Shown: positions 26,825-36,550, numbered from the stretch's first letter. The stretch: DNA of 64,000 nt from Bradyrhizobium sp. B124 (GCF_038967635.1 NZ_CP152413.1:4716001-4780000); one strand, 5' to 3'. Notes: generated by a model not told the origin, from the letters alone. Made by a program: numbers and translations.

Positions 26825-27451
26825 CTAACCGCTCGGCGGCGCCAGCGGCTGCACGATCTCCTGGAACGGCGGCAGCGCCTCGCAGCGCGCGGCGTGGGCC
26901 TGCAGCGCCGGATAGCGCGCATCGAACAGATGCGGATGCGCCTCGCCGGTGAAGCGCAACGCGCAAGCCACCGCGATATCGGCATGACCGATGCGATCGC
27001 CGAGCCAGTACGGCGACGGCACCGCCGCGCGCTCCTTTTCCAGCACCGCGAGCACGCCCGCAATCTGCGCCTCGCAGCGCTCGACCCACAGCTTCAACTG
27101 CTCCTTGCGCAGCACGCGCTCATAGACAAGGCTCACCGCCTTGTCGGCAAGCCCGGTCGCCAGCGCCGTGATGCGCAGATGCCTGCGCCGCTCGGGCCCC
27201 GAGCGTGCAATCATCGCCTGCTCCGGCCCGACCAGCTCGTCGAGATAATCCAGGATCGCACCGCTCTCGATCAGCGCCTCGCCATCATCGAGCACCAGCG
27301 TCGGCACCCGCCGCACCGGATTGTAGGCCGCAACCTTCTCCGCATCGCCGAAGGTCGACCACGGCTTGTGCTCGAACGGCAATCCATAGAGCCGCAACGC
27401 GATCGCGGTGCGGCGGACAAAGGGCGAGTCGTACTGGCCGATCAGGAACAT
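26825..27451 (-). CDS. glutathione S-transferase family protein, 208 aa
   Basis: The thioredoxin-like N-terminal domain opens with MFLIGQYDSPFVRRTAIALR, has the cis-Pro loop NPVRRVPTLVLDDGEALIESGAI, and an all-helical C-terminal domain (LADKAVSLVYERVL, RIGHADIAVACALRF) follows. Ser9 in the QYDSPF segment is the likely glutathione-activating residue. It is cytosolic. The substrate is unknown. It stands alone downstream of the repeat-containing gap. Confidence 0.9.
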   Translation of the reverse strand: MFLIGQYDSPFVRRTAIALRLYGLPFEHKPWSTFGDAEKVAAYNPVRRVPTLVLDDGEALIESGAILDYLDELVGPEQAMIARSGPERRRHLRITALATGLADKAVSLVYERVLRKEQLKLWVERCEAQIAGVLAVLEKERAAVPSPYWLGDRIGHADIAVACALRFTGEAHPHLFDARYPALQAHAARCEALPPFQEIVQPLAPPSG

Positions 27452-27487
27452 CTGTCATCTCGTCGGTCATGCCCGCGGCAGGCCGTG

Positions 27488-27510
27488 CTTCGAAAGCAGG
27501 GCTTTCGAAG
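27488..27510. repeat. perfect hairpin, 10-bp arms
   Basis: CTTCGAAAGC and GCTTTCGAAG enclose AGG, 37 bases upstream of the GST start on the coding strand. The stretch 27452-27690 shows no gene. Confidence 0.75.
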
Positions 27511-27690
27511 TGTGGCGGCTACGCCGGGGTCAGAGGTTGCGCTTTGCACCATGGTAGATGAGCCACACCGCATTGCAATATGGCGAGTCATTCCGGCAAA
27601 GCATTGCCTGCTGTTGATTCTGCCGACGCTACAGGTGGGTGCGGGATGATGTTTGATATTTCGCGAAGGCGGGATGCGACGCCATCGGCG

Positions 27691-27981
27691 CTATTCCTCA
27701 ACCATGTTGGTGAGCTCACCTGACTCCATCAACAGCGCCACGGCCTGCTCCATGCTCGTCCTTGTGATGGATTGAACTATCACCAGGTTCGGCTCGAAGA
27801 ACACCCTGCCGCGCTCAAGCTCGTCATTGATGGCTTGTGCAAGTCGTGCGGGGTCATAGAAGTTCAGAAGGTACCGCTTCCCCGAAGCATTGATCCGCGC
27901 CTGCGAAAACCAACCCTTTGCCTCGACTTCCCATTCGTAGTCTGCAAAGTCCGCCGGTAGTTCCAGGGAAAAGCCAGGCAT
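27691..27981 (-). CDS. 96-residue protein, unknown
   Basis: The ATG at 27981 follows AGGAGGG at good distance, which strongly supports translation. The sequence (FSLELPADFADYEWEVEAKG, RYLLNFYDPARLAQAINDEL, RGRVFFEPNLVIVQSITRTS) predicts an alternating strand/helix fold without signal peptide or membrane helix. I do not recognise a family. It ends before a gene-poor stretch. The next gene upstream on the same strand (GNAT, 27993) ends only 11 bases before it, so they may share a transcript. Confidence 0.7.
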   Translation of the reverse strand: MPGFSLELPADFADYEWEVEAKGWFSQARINASGKRYLLNFYDPARLAQAINDELERGRVFFEPNLVIVQSITRTSMEQAVALLMESGELTNMVEE

Positions 27982-27992
27982 ATAATTCCCTC

Positions 27993-28586
27993 CTATCCAA
28001 TCACCGGCACATGCCGCGCCGCATCGCGCGGCAGTTTGCCGTCGAGCCGGGGATCATCCGCCACCTCGATCTGCCGCTTGAACGCACGGAAGCCGGAGCG
28101 CTGGTAGAATGCGGTCGCGGAGGGATGATCGAAGGTGCAGGTGTGCACCCAGACCCGGCTGACGTCGCGCGACCAGGCGATCTCGAGCGCGCAGTTCATC
28201 AGGAAGCGTGCGGCGCCGGTGCCGATGAACTTTGCGGTGACGCCGAAATAGAGCAGCTGGCACTCACCTGGCTCGCTGAAGTCGAGTTCGAGCAGGCCTT
28301 CATCATTGCCGTCGACGACCAGCCCGTAGAGCTCGACGCCGGGCGCGTGAATCCGACCCCCGAGATCGGCGTCATCGATTCCCGTGCGGGTGAACCACAG
28401 CCACTCCTCACCGACGCGGCGGTAGAGATCGCGATACCAGTTGAGCGCAGGCGGCTCGACCTTACGCAGGCGCCACGCACCCGGCGGATCGTCGCGCCGC
28501 GGCGGCCGCTCGGTCATTTCCAGATGTGTGACGACGGCGGCGACCTTGCCGTCGGGGATGTCGGAATAGCCGTCGGGCAGCAGCAT
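27993..28586 (-). CDS. GNAT N-acetyltransferase, 197 aa
   Basis: The sequence MLLPDGYSDIPDGKVAAVVT leads to a GNAT core with LYFGVTAKFIGTGAARFLMN as the acetyl-CoA loop and VWVHTCTFDHPSATAFYQRSGF as the terminal strand-helix with catalytic-type tyrosine. The N-terminal 60 residues contain RLRKVEPPALNWYRDLYRRV. The substrate is unknown. ATG 28586 is preferred to a start at 28670, which would prepend an Arg-rich segment from intergenic DNA. It is probably co-transcribed with the 96-residue protein gene. Confidence 0.85.
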   Translation of the reverse strand: MLLPDGYSDIPDGKVAAVVTHLEMTERPPRRDDPPGAWRLRKVEPPALNWYRDLYRRVGEEWLWFTRTGIDDADLGGRIHAPGVELYGLVVDGNDEGLLELDFSEPGECQLLYFGVTAKFIGTGAARFLMNCALEIAWSRDVSRVWVHTCTFDHPSATAFYQRSGFRAFKRQIEVADDPRLDGKLPRDAARHVPVIG

Positions 28587-28740
28587 CGCGCGACCTTTGT
28601 TTCGATACGATCGGCGGGAGATATCCGCATGTCGCGGCAGATGCAATGCAACGCGGCGTAACAAAGTCACCGATTTGTCAGTCGGTGTTTTGGCGAATCA
28701 AGCGCTCGATGAAGCTGGAAGCATCATCCGCATATTCGCC

Positions 28741-28860
28741 GTCGTCCCGGCGAAGGCCGGGACCCATTACCCCGAATATTAGTGATGAGGCACGCTGGGG
28801 CCGCAGCGTGCAACCCAACCGAGATTTGTGGTTATGGGTCCCGGCCTTCGCCGGGACGAC
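28741..28860. repeat. 120-bp inverted-repeat element, copy C
   Basis: Left arm 28741-28767 starts gtcgtcccggcgaaggccgg; the right arm ends at 28860 with its complement. Inner boundary sequences gggaccca and tatgggtccc match copy A. The remaining gap 28587-28900 shows no gene. Confidence 0.9.
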
Positions 28861-28900
28861 GCTGGAGTTTGTGGCGCAGCCAGTGAGACGAACTGCCCCC

Positions 28901-31345
28901 TCACCTCGGCGTCAGCGTGATCGCCTCGGCGGTTGCGGCTTCCACGGCCGGGCGGCTGTAGAGCAGCGGGACATATTGGCCGGTGGCCCAGAGCGGGGCG
29001 AGGTCGCGGTAGTGGCCGCTGAAGGGATCGCCGGATTGGCCGGGCGTATTGATGGTGCGGCTCGCATCCCAATTGCCGACATCGAGCACCATGCGGAACG
29101 AGGCGCCGGCGGTGAGATGATAGTCGGAGCGGCGATAGGTGGCGGCGCGCGGCACGTTGGCGGCGCCGCCATAGGCGAGCGGGCCGACCTGCATCTGAGC
29201 TGACGTGGCCTTGTCGGCGAGCGGCATCAGCGCGTGGTCGAACTTGGCGACATGCAGGCGCCCCCAGCGCCAGGTCGACGCATCGCCTCCGAGCTTGCCG
29301 GCGACGTCGGCAACAGCCTCACCGAGGCTGTCGCGCAGCACGCGGTCACGTCCACCGGCGGGATCGCTGCCGAGCGCGGCGTCGGGCTTTTCGAGATAAT
29401 CGACGATGGCGGAGATGCTGGAGGCTTCCGGCGCGATCAGCTCGGCCGCCTTCGGCGCCGTGGTCTTGAGCAGCACCGGGCCGAGATGATTCGCGATCCA
29501 GACCTCGTAGACCGCGGCCGCAGCGCTGTCCTCAGCGTCGCGCGCATCCCACGCCTTCAGGAGATCGAGGCCCTTCTTGACGTTGGCGTCGTCGGACGAC
29601 AGCGGCTTCAGCAGGGCGACGAGCCGCCGCGCCAGCATGCCTGTGTCATCGTTCTGCAACGCCATCGCGTCCGCCAGCGTCACCTTGCTGTTGGCTTGCA
29701 GCACCTCGACGATGCGCTGCCAGCGCGCGCTGTCGGACCATTCGAAGCCGACCCGGCGCTCGTTGACCGGATAATCCGCCGGCAGGTTCATTTGGTTGGC
29801 GGTGGCGATGAAGCCCTGCTTCGGCTGATACAGCTTCGGCAGTTCGTCGAGCGACAGGAAACCCTGCCATTCGTAGCGGCCGTCGCCAGGCACCGGCATC
29901 AGCCCATCGAAGCTCAAGCGGCGCGGCGTCTTGCCGGCAGCGACCCAGCCGATATTGCCTGACGTGTCGGCATAGACCTGGTTCTCCGACGGCGCGCCCC
30001 AGCGCCGCATCGCGTCGAGGAAGCCGCCCCACGTCTTCGCGGTCATGTAGTCGGAGGAGCCGAAATAGGCCGAGGTGCCCGGCTCGAACCAGATCGAGCG
30101 CACGGCGAACGCATGCTTCTTGTCGGCGTCGACAAAGATCACGGGTCCATGGCGGGTGAACTTCAGCTCGAGGTCGCGGTCGGCTTCGCCCTTCACCGCT
30201 TCCTTCTCGTGCACGATGCGCATGTCCTCCCAGCCCGTGCCGTAGCGGTACTGGTTCGGATTGTCAGGGTTGAGCTCGTAGACGTAGAGGTCTTCCTGGT
30301 CGACGTTGAAGATGGTGAGGCCGAACGCGATGGTGTCGTTGTGGCCGATCGAGATGCCCGGCAGCGCCGGCTCGCCGGCGCCGATCACCGAGATGCCGGG
30401 CGCGTTGAGGCCGATGATGTAGCGCAGCGACGGCACCGAGTGCTCACGATGCGGATCGTTGGCGAGGATCGGGCGCCCGGTCGCGGTGCGCGATGCGGCG
30501 ATCACCCAGTTGTTGGAGCCGATGGTGTCGCGCTGCTGATCGGCCTCGGCCAAGAACTTGTCGGGATCGTGCGCCAGCGCGGCCTTCTGGTCCTTCTGAG
30601 CAGCGAACTTCACCGGGCGCGTGGCGAAGTCATAGGCCGCGAGCACGCCCTTCGGCACGCTGCAGGGGTCGAGCCCATCGGGCACCTTGGTGGTCCAGGT
30701 GGGCTCCAGCTTGACGCGGAAACGATCGGCATCGAGGCCGGCGGCGCAGGCGACCAGCGCGCGCTTCACCTCGGAGGCGACGTTGCGGGTCAGGCCGTGG
30801 CTGCGGACGCGCACGACATCCTCCGCCGACCATAGGTCCGGCATCGTGCCCGCGATCCTGAACTCGATCGGGAGCGGCCGCTTGCCCGCCTGGACGTCGG
30901 CGACATAGGCGTTGACGCCGGCGACGAAGGCCTCGGCATAGGTTTTCGCCTTCGGGCCATAGGCGGCCCATTCCGCGTTCATGTCGCCGCGATAGAGGAA
31001 CTGACGCAGCGCCTTGTCCTGCTCGGCATAGGCGGGACCGAAATCCTTTGCCAGCTGGCCGAGCCCGCGCTTGCGCCAGAGGTCGATCTGCCAGAGCCGG
31101 TCGCGCGCGGCGTTGAAGCCCTGCAGGAAGAACAGGTCGTGTTCGTTGCCGGCATAGATGTGCGGAATGCCCCAGACGTCGACCAGGATCTGGCCCGGCG
31201 CCTTCAGCCCGGCGACGTCGGTCTTGACCTCGCGCGCCGCCACAAGCGGGCTCGGCTTCTCGCGCGCCGCGGCGGGAGCGGCGAGCATCGTGGCGCAGAG
31301 CGCGGCGGTGAGTAGTTTCGCGACGCGGTTGAGATCCGTGTTCAT
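28901..31345 (-). CDS. penicillin acylase family (Ntn) hydrolase, 814 aa
   Basis: The signal peptide is in the first 27 residues (LLTAALCATMLAAPAAA). An alpha-chain region with VDVWGIPHIYAGNEHDLFFL follows, and the autocatalytic junction is TIGSNNWVIAASRTATGRP, where Ser277 would become the N-terminal nucleophile after removal of a linker. The beta chain has NDPHREHSVPSLRYIIGLNA. Such enzymes act in the periplasm on beta-lactams, acyl-homoserine lactones or other amides; the specificity is not readable here. It lies 62 bases after glpK on the same strand. Confidence 0.92.
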   Translation of the reverse strand: MNTDLNRVAKLLTAALCATMLAAPAAAREKPSPLVAAREVKTDVAGLKAPGQILVDVWGIPHIYAGNEHDLFFLQGFNAARDRLWQIDLWRKRGLGQLAKDFGPAYAEQDKALRQFLYRGDMNAEWAAYGPKAKTYAEAFVAGVNAYVADVQAGKRPLPIEFRIAGTMPDLWSAEDVVRVRSHGLTRNVASEVKRALVACAAGLDADRFRVKLEPTWTTKVPDGLDPCSVPKGVLAAYDFATRPVKFAAQKDQKAALAHDPDKFLAEADQQRDTIGSNNWVIAASRTATGRPILANDPHREHSVPSLRYIIGLNAPGISVIGAGEPALPGISIGHNDTIAFGLTIFNVDQEDLYVYELNPDNPNQYRYGTGWEDMRIVHEKEAVKGEADRDLELKFTRHGPVIFVDADKKHAFAVRSIWFEPGTSAYFGSSDYMTAKTWGGFLDAMRRWGAPSENQVYADTSGNIGWVAAGKTPRRLSFDGLMPVPGDGRYEWQGFLSLDELPKLYQPKQGFIATANQMNLPADYPVNERRVGFEWSDSARWQRIVEVLQANSKVTLADAMALQNDDTGMLARRLVALLKPLSSDDANVKKGLDLLKAWDARDAEDSAAAAVYEVWIANHLGPVLLKTTAPKAAELIAPEASSISAIVDYLEKPDAALGSDPAGGRDRVLRDSLGEAVADVAGKLGGDASTWRWGRLHVAKFDHALMPLADKATSAQMQVGPLAYGGAANVPRAATYRRSDYHLTAGASFRMVLDVGNWDASRTINTPGQSGDPFSGHYRDLAPLWATGQYVPLLYSRPAVEAATAEAITLTPR

Positions 31346-31407
31346 GTTGTTCTCCGATGGTTGTTATTTTTGGTACGAGACTTCATCCGGGTTTCTCACC
31401 CGGCGCG

Positions 31408-32910
31408 CTACTCCCCCTCGTCGCTCGCCAGCACGCCCTTCACCGCGCGGCCCCAGCCGGCGAGCTTGCGGTCGCGCGTCGCCTCGCTCATCGCCGGCCT
31501 GAAGCGGTGTTCGAGCCGCCAGTTGTCGGCGAATTTCGCGGGCTCCGGATAGACGCCGGCCTCGAGGCCGGCGAGATAGGCGGCGCCTAACGCCGTGGTC
31601 TCCTGGATCATCGGGCGATCGACCGGCGCGTTGAGCAGATCGGCGAGCCGCTGCATGGTCCAGTCGGATGCGGTCATGCCGCCGTCGACGCGCAGCACGG
31701 TGTTGGCGGCATTTGCCTCCGGCCAGTCGGTGCGCATCGCGGCCCACAGGTCGAAGGTCTGGTAGCAGACGCTTTCCAGGGTCGCATGCGCGAGCTCGGC
31801 CGGACCAGTGTTGCGGGTCAAGCCGAACAGCGCTCCGCGCACCCGCGGATTCCAGTAGGGTGCGCCCATGCCGACGAAGGCCGGCACGAGGTAGACGCTC
31901 TGCATCGAGTCGGATTTATCGGCCAAGGGCCCGGTCTCGGCAGCGTGCTTGATGATGCCGAGACCGTCGCGCAGCCATTGCACCGCGCTGCCGGCGACGA
32001 AGATCGAGCCCTCGAGCGCGTAGGTGCGCTGGCCGTTGAGCTGGTAGGCGATCGTGGTGAGCAGCTTGTTCTTCGACGCCACCGGCGTGGTGCCGGTGTT
32101 GAGCAGCGCGAAGCAGCCGGTGCCGTAGGTCGACTTCATCATGCCGGGCTCGAAGCAGGCCTGGCCGATGGTCGCGGCCTGCTGGTCGCCGGCAATGCCG
32201 GAGATCGCGATCGGGCCACCGAACAGATCCGCGGTGCTCTCGCCGAACCCGGCGGAGGAATCCTTCACCTCTGGCAACATCGAGCGCGGCACGCGCAACA
32301 GATTGATGAGGTCGTCGTCCCACGCCCCGGTGTGGATGTTGAACAGCAGCGTGCGCGAGGCGTTGGTGGCGTCGGTCGCATGCACCCGCCCGCCGGTGAG
32401 CCGCCACAAGAGATAGCAGTCGACGGTACCGAACAGGAGTTCGCCGCGCTCGGCGCGTTCGCGCGCGCCTGGCACGTGATCGAGGATCCAGGCCACCTTC
32501 GTCCCCGAGAAATAGGGGTCGATAATGAGACCGGTCTTGGCCGAGATCGCCGGCTCATGGCCCTCGGCCTTGAGTCTGGCGCAGATGTCGGCGGTGCGGC
32601 GGTCCTGCCAGACGATGGCGCGATGCACGGCTTGGCCGGTGGCGCGGTCCCATACCACGGTGGTCTCGCGCTGGTTGGTGATGCCGATCGCGGCGATGTC
32701 CTTCGCCTTCAGCCCGGCCTTCTCCAGCGCCTCGCGGCACACCATCACGGTCGAGGTCCAGATATCCTCCGGCTCGTGCTCGACCCAGCCGGAGGCCGGG
32801 AAATGCTGCGGAAACTCCTGCTGCGCGACCGCGGCGATGGAGATGTCGCTGCGAAACACCATGGCGCGCGACGATGTGGTGCCCTGATCGATGGCCAGCA
32901 CGAAAGACAT
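31408..32910 (-). CDS. glpK: glycerol kinase
   Basis: FGGY-family kinase that phosphorylates glycerol to glycerol 3-phosphate with [23 protein letters not shown] is the ATP-binding phosphate-1 loop; [19 protein letters not shown], the catalytic-base region and [20 protein letters not shown] are typical of GlpK; the C-terminus has [19 protein letters not shown]. The 500 residues are normal length. AAGGGA stands before ATG 32910. No glycerol uptake facilitator or glycerol 3-phosphate dehydrogenase lies beside it. It is followed by the acylase gene after 62 bases. Confidence 0.96.
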   Translation of the reverse strand: MSFVLAIDQGTTSSRAMVFRSDISIAAVAQQEFPQHFPASGWVEHEPEDIWTSTVMVCREALEKAGLKAKDIAAIGITNQRETTVVWDRATGQAVHRAIVWQDRRTADICARLKAEGHEPAISAKTGLIIDPYFSGTKVAWILDHVPGARERAERGELLFGTVDCYLLWRLTGGRVHATDATNASRTLLFNIHTGAWDDDLINLLRVPRSMLPEVKDSSAGFGESTADLFGGPIAISGIAGDQQAATIGQACFEPGMMKSTYGTGCFALLNTGTTPVASKNKLLTTIAYQLNGQRTYALEGSIFVAGSAVQWLRDGLGIIKHAAETGPLADKSDSMQSVYLVPAFVGMGAPYWNPRVRGALFGLTRNTGPAELAHATLESVCYQTFDLWAAMRTDWPEANAANTVLRVDGGMTASDWTMQRLADLLNAPVDRPMIQETTALGAAYLAGLEAGVYPEPAKFADNWRLEHRFRPAMSEATRDRKLAGWGRAVKGVLASDEGE

Positions 32911-33028
32911 GAGCGTTTCCCTTAAGGCTTCGTAACAGGCGCCAAGGGAGCGGATTACCGCGGCGAGGTCAAGATTGCTGGTGAGTGTGGCGGGATGGTC
33001 GAGGCAAAGGCCCCGCGACAGTATCAGT

Positions 33029-33186
33029 CCCGTCATCCCCGCGCAAAGGCTTCGCCTTTGTCGCTGGAGGTGCGAGCCTTGCGGCGCAATTGCGCCGCTG
33101 GGCGAGCCTCGAAGGATGCACGGCCCGGCTGGTGGCCATCGACCCTTCGAGGGCCGCTGAAGAAGCGGCCACCTCAGGGTGACGGG
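33029..33186. repeat. 158-bp composite palindromic repeat before glpK
   Basis: The ends cccgtcatcccc and its near-complement agggtgacggg bracket inner hairpins: aaaggcttcgccttt (33045-33059), gcggcgcaattgcgccgc (a perfect 18-bp palindrome at 33081-33098), cctcgaagg with cccttcgagg, and ggccgctgaagaagcggcc. It fills the gap between glpK and the SGNH operon; no gene is present in 32911-33222. Confidence 0.75.
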
Positions 33187-33222
33187 GATAGAGCTAGTGC
33201 GAGGAGATGGAGGAAGCGCCGG

Positions 33223-34239
33223 TCACATCGGCCGGTAGGTCCTGACGTCGCCGGGGACGTTGACGCCGATCTTGATCGCGCCGACCGAGCGGATGATGTC
33301 GTCGCCGAGCAGCTGGGCGAAGCAGGCATAGCCCCAGTCGTTCATGTGCAGGCCGTCGGCGGTGACGAAATCGTCGATCGGGATCGCCTGCCTCTCGTGC
33401 CAGTCGCGCATCACCTCGAAGCGCGGGAAGATGCCGACATGGCGCAGCGCGGCGATGCGGCCGAGCAGCTTCACCATGCCGCGCGCGCTTTCGGGACGCT
33501 CGGTGACGCGCGGCGAATATTGCGGATCGACCAACACGACATCGGCGCCGGACGCCTGCAGCCGCGCCACGCCGTCCTCGACCTGCTTGGCGGTCTCGGT
33601 CGGATCGAGGTTGCGCAGCACCGCGTTGGTGCCGACCTGCCAGATCACCATGTCGGGGTGCACGTCGAGCACTTCGGTCTGCAGCCGCTTCATCATCTCG
33701 GGCGCATCCTCGCCGCCCTTGCCGCGATTGAGCACGCTGATGTCGGCCGACGGATACTGCCGGCGCAGCTGCGCGGCGAGCCGGCTCGGATAGGTGAATT
33801 CCGGCGCCGACGAACCGTAGCCCTGGGTCGAGGACGAGCCGAACGCGATGATGACGACCGGCTTGCCGGCGGCGAGCTTGGCTGCGACATGCGGCAGCGA
33901 GCCGGTACTGTTCGGCACGCCGGTGGGCTGATGGCAGGGCACGCGGTGGAAGATGTCGCTGGCGGATTTCGCGACCTGCTTCACCTTGTCGAGCGCCTTG
34001 GCGGCGACGCCCGGTTGCGGCTGCGGATTGGCCGCATCGGTTTCGACCGCGGCGGGCTTCGCAGCATCGGCTCTGATTGCTTCAGTCTTTGCTCCCGATG
34101 ACAGCGCCGCATGCTGGTCGGCCTGGCCGGTCTGCGCGCACAACGGCACGGCCGAGAGCGGCGCGAGCAACACGAGTACCGCAACGGCGCGCAGGCTCCG
34201 CCCTGCGGCGAAACGAAAAGGGAAGGCAAAACGCATCAA
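33223..34239 (-). CDS. periplasmic SGNH/GDSL hydrolase with conserved catalytic blocks, 338 aa
   Basis: The N-terminus has a signal peptide (SLRAVAVLVLLAPLSAVPLCAQ) and a linker rich in Ala and Lys up to residue 100. The esterase core has block I VIIAFGSSSTQGYGSS (nucleophile Ser), block III VIWQVGTNAVLR with Asn and block V DGLHMNDWGYACFA with the Asp-His pair, plus DVVLVDPQYSPRV. It would esterify or de-esterify an acylated cell-envelope glycan. It is third in the opgC-SGNH-SGNH operon, 11 bases after the previous gene's stop. The likely role is to act with the OpgC-type acyltransferase. Confidence 0.85.
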   Translation of the reverse strand: MMRFAFPFRFAAGRSLRAVAVLVLLAPLSAVPLCAQTGQADQHAALSSGAKTEAIRADAAKPAAVETDAANPQPQPGVAAKALDKVKQVAKSASDIFHRVPCHQPTGVPNSTGSLPHVAAKLAAGKPVVIIAFGSSSTQGYGSSAPEFTYPSRLAAQLRRQYPSADISVLNRGKGGEDAPEMMKRLQTEVLDVHPDMVIWQVGTNAVLRNLDPTETAKQVEDGVARLQASGADVVLVDPQYSPRVTERPESARGMVKLLGRIAALRHVGIFPRFEVMRDWHERQAIPIDDFVTADGLHMNDWGYACFAQLLGDDIIRSVGAIKIGVNVPGDVRTYRPM

Positions 34240-34250
34240 CTCGGCTTCCT

Positions 34251-35021
34251 CTAATTCTGCTGCACCGGGCCCAGATGAGCCGCATCGATCACGAATTTCG
34301 CCAGTGCGCGGCCGAGACAGGCATGAACCTTCTTGGCCAGATCGACACCGTGCGAGGTGCTGAACAGGTCAAAATATCCGGCGTCGCTCCACTGCTTCAT
34401 AATCGCGAACCGGTCGAACAGCGGAACGTCGTGCTGCTGCGCCACCACCTTGATATTGTCGAGATATGGCGGCGCAGAGATCATCGTTTCCGTACGCGGG
34501 CTGTATTGCAGATTGACCAGCACCACGTCGGTCCCGGCGCCCCGCAACGCAACAACGCCATCGTTGATGGCGGTGCGAAAATCGTCAGGATCGACTGCTC
34601 GCATAGCATCGACCGTTCCGGTCTGCCAGATAACCAAAGTAGGCTTTTTTGCTTCAACAAGCTTAACAAGGGTTCCCGCGGTCTCCTCGGCGGTGCTCTT
34701 TCCCTGTAATTCTACGGATAGATCGATGGTGGCGGCCGGAAACGCCTCCTTCAGCGCCGCCTGCAGCGTGGCCGGATAGGCGCTCGCCTCGTTGCCGGGG
34801 ATGGTCGAGGAGCGGCTGCCCACCACCAGCACGCTGAGCGGCTTGTTGGCCTTCACCGCGTCGGTGACCTTCGGCAGCGAACTCTCGCTTGCCAGCAGAT
34901 AGGCCGGCACGTCGCAGGGCGGAGCCGGTGCCGGCTCGACGGTATCGCCGGCGCGCGCGGGCGCAGCCGCCAAACAGGCGGCCAGCAGCGTCAGGCTCAG
35001 CATCGTCCACGCGGACTTCAT
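34251..35021 (-). CDS. SGNH-fold protein with degenerate active site, 256 aa
   Basis: The signal peptide is MKSAWTMLSLTLLAACLAAA PARA. The fold is paralogous to the next gene: LSVLVVGSRSSTIPGNEASA for block I, KPTLVIWQTGTVDAMRAVDP for block III and GTDVVLVNLQYSPRTETMIS for the strand that follows. Where its neighbour has GTN it has GTV, and where its neighbour has DGLH it has STSH (LFSTSHGVDLAKKVHACLG). The Asn and the Asp of the usual site are therefore missing, so hydrolase activity is doubtful; a binding or scaffold role is possible. Its ATG overlaps the OpgC stop by four bases (ATGA). Confidence 0.8.
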   Translation of the reverse strand: MKSAWTMLSLTLLAACLAAAPARAGDTVEPAPAPPCDVPAYLLASESSLPKVTDAVKANKPLSVLVVGSRSSTIPGNEASAYPATLQAALKEAFPAATIDLSVELQGKSTAEETAGTLVKLVEAKKPTLVIWQTGTVDAMRAVDPDDFRTAINDGVVALRGAGTDVVLVNLQYSPRTETMISAPPYLDNIKVVAQQHDVPLFDRFAIMKQWSDAGYFDLFSTSHGVDLAKKVHACLGRALAKFVIDAAHLGPVQQN

Positions 35022-36277
35022 GCTCCCCCTCCCGCCAGATCGGCGTTGCCGCCGGCGCCTTTTTTCGAGGCGCCTTTGTCGGCGGAGTGCTTGTACCACG
35101 AAATAATCCACGCCATGCCGCACATGATGAGGATACCGCAAACGCTGATCAAGGCGTGCAGTGCGGCACCGCCAGATACTTCGGCAAGCACGAAGTGACC
35201 GGCAAAGGCGAGGAAGACCCCGAGACAGAATATCTCAAGCGAATGCTGGCCACACAGGATCAATGGTCGCAGCCAGGGTGATTTCAAGCCCGGCCAGTCC
35301 CTCGGCAGGAAGCGCACGGTGAGCGCGGCGAGCGCCAGGAAGTGCGCGAACCGCAACACGTCCAGGTCGGTCTTGTTGATCGGATACATCCATTGCTCGA
35401 TCACCTTCGGCATGATGTGGCCGAGCTGCGGCACGTACCAGGTCAGCGTCACGAAGAACGCCGCGACCAGATAGACGATGCAGATCCACATCGTGATGTT
35501 CGACGACAGGATGCGCGACATCCGCCGCGCGCCGCCGAGCGCGCACCAGGCGCCGAACACGAACAGCAATTGCCAGGCGAACGGGTTGAACGCCCAGAAG
35601 CCGTTCGGATAGGCCGACAGATAAAGGTCGAACTGCCAGGTCAGCGCGTAGAGCAGGACCGACAGGCCGAGCGTGACATCGGGCTTCCACTTCATCAGCC
35701 ACAGGATCAGCGGCAGGAACAGCATCAGCACGATGTAGAGCGGCAGCACGTCCATGTTCACGGGGCGGAAGCGCAGCAGCAGCGCCTGCACGATGGTGAC
35801 GTCCGGCTGCTTGAGGAAGTCCATGATCCCCATCTCTTCGGTGTAGAGCGGGTTCTCGAACGAGGTCGCGACATAGGAGATCTCGGCGAGGAAGATCGTG
35901 AACAGGAAGACATGCGCGACATAGATCTGCCAGACCCGGCGCAGGATGCGCGCGGTCGCGATCACGAAGCCGCCCTCCAGCATCGCGCGGCCGTAGACGA
36001 AGGCGGCGGTGTAGCCGGAGATGAAGATGAAGATCTCGGTGGCGTCGGAGAAGCCGTAGTTGCGGATCGTCAGCCAGGTCAGGAGATTGGTCGGCAGGTG
36101 ATCGATGAAGATCAGCCACAGCGCGAGCCCGCGGAACAAATCGAGCCGGAGCTCGCGCTCGCCGGTCGCCGGCAGCGAGATTGCGGGCGCCGCCGCCACG
36201 GCTTTCGCCTTGACCTCTGCATCGGCTTTGGCGTCGGCCACCGGCGAACCGGCTATGGGATCGGCAATCGAGCTCAT
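35018..36277 (-). CDS. OpgC-type membrane acyltransferase, 419 aa
   Basis: OpgC-family proteins transfer succinyl or similar acyl groups onto osmoregulated periplasmic glucans. The sequence ELRLDLFRGLALWLIFIDHL is the family's first helix with RxxH-like catalytic residues, DATEIFIFISGYTAAFVYG follows, and about ten membrane helices are visible. LGVFLAFAGHFVLAEVSGG is near the end. ATG 36277 starts a polar Ala/Lys-rich cytoplasmic leader of 40 residues. Longer in-frame sequence upstream is intergenic. The stop overlaps the next start (ATGA), making an operon with two SGNH proteins. I cannot tell the acyl group or acceptor. Confidence 0.88.
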   Translation of the reverse strand: MSSIADPIAGSPVADAKADAEVKAKAVAAAPAISLPATGERELRLDLFRGLALWLIFIDHLPTNLLTWLTIRNYGFSDATEIFIFISGYTAAFVYGRAMLEGGFVIATARILRRVWQIYVAHVFLFTIFLAEISYVATSFENPLYTEEMGIMDFLKQPDVTIVQALLLRFRPVNMDVLPLYIVLMLFLPLILWLMKWKPDVTLGLSVLLYALTWQFDLYLSAYPNGFWAFNPFAWQLLFVFGAWCALGGARRMSRILSSNITMWICIVYLVAAFFVTLTWYVPQLGHIMPKVIEQWMYPINKTDLDVLRFAHFLALAALTVRFLPRDWPGLKSPWLRPLILCGQHSLEIFCLGVFLAFAGHFVLAEVSGGAALHALISVCGILIMCGMAWIISWYKHSADKGASKKGAGGNADLAGGGA

Positions 36278-36496
36278 CAAACACCGTGTCGGCTGCGGGC
36301 GTCCGCAGGTCGTGCTGAAAAGATAATATCGGTCCACAACTTGCCGACAAAGCACAGAGTGCGGCGACATGCGGCCGCGCTTTAGAGCGGAACTATGTTG
36401 AAACCACGATGAACAGGCGGCCCCCGGGACCGGCTTTTCACGGCCTGCCCGGCGATTGGTTCCGGCTGACCAATTGGCTATGATGGGCGCCTGTTT

Positions 36497-36540
36497 GCGC
36501 ATGATCCGGCCGAAAGCGGATTTTGCGCCGAGATCATCGG
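36497..36540. repeat. imperfect palindrome of the gcatgatccgg type
   Basis: gcgcatgatccggccgaaagcgg... resembles the stretch 47365-47409 (gcatgatccggtcggaaaacc) upstream of pstB. These are probable members of one small dispersed repeat family, located here between opgC and apaG. Confidence 0.45.
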
Positions 36541-36550
36541 ATTGAGCCGT

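Noticed and set aside
33029..33186. Insertion sequence
   Set aside because: No transposase frame and no clear target duplication; treated as palindromic intergenic repeat.
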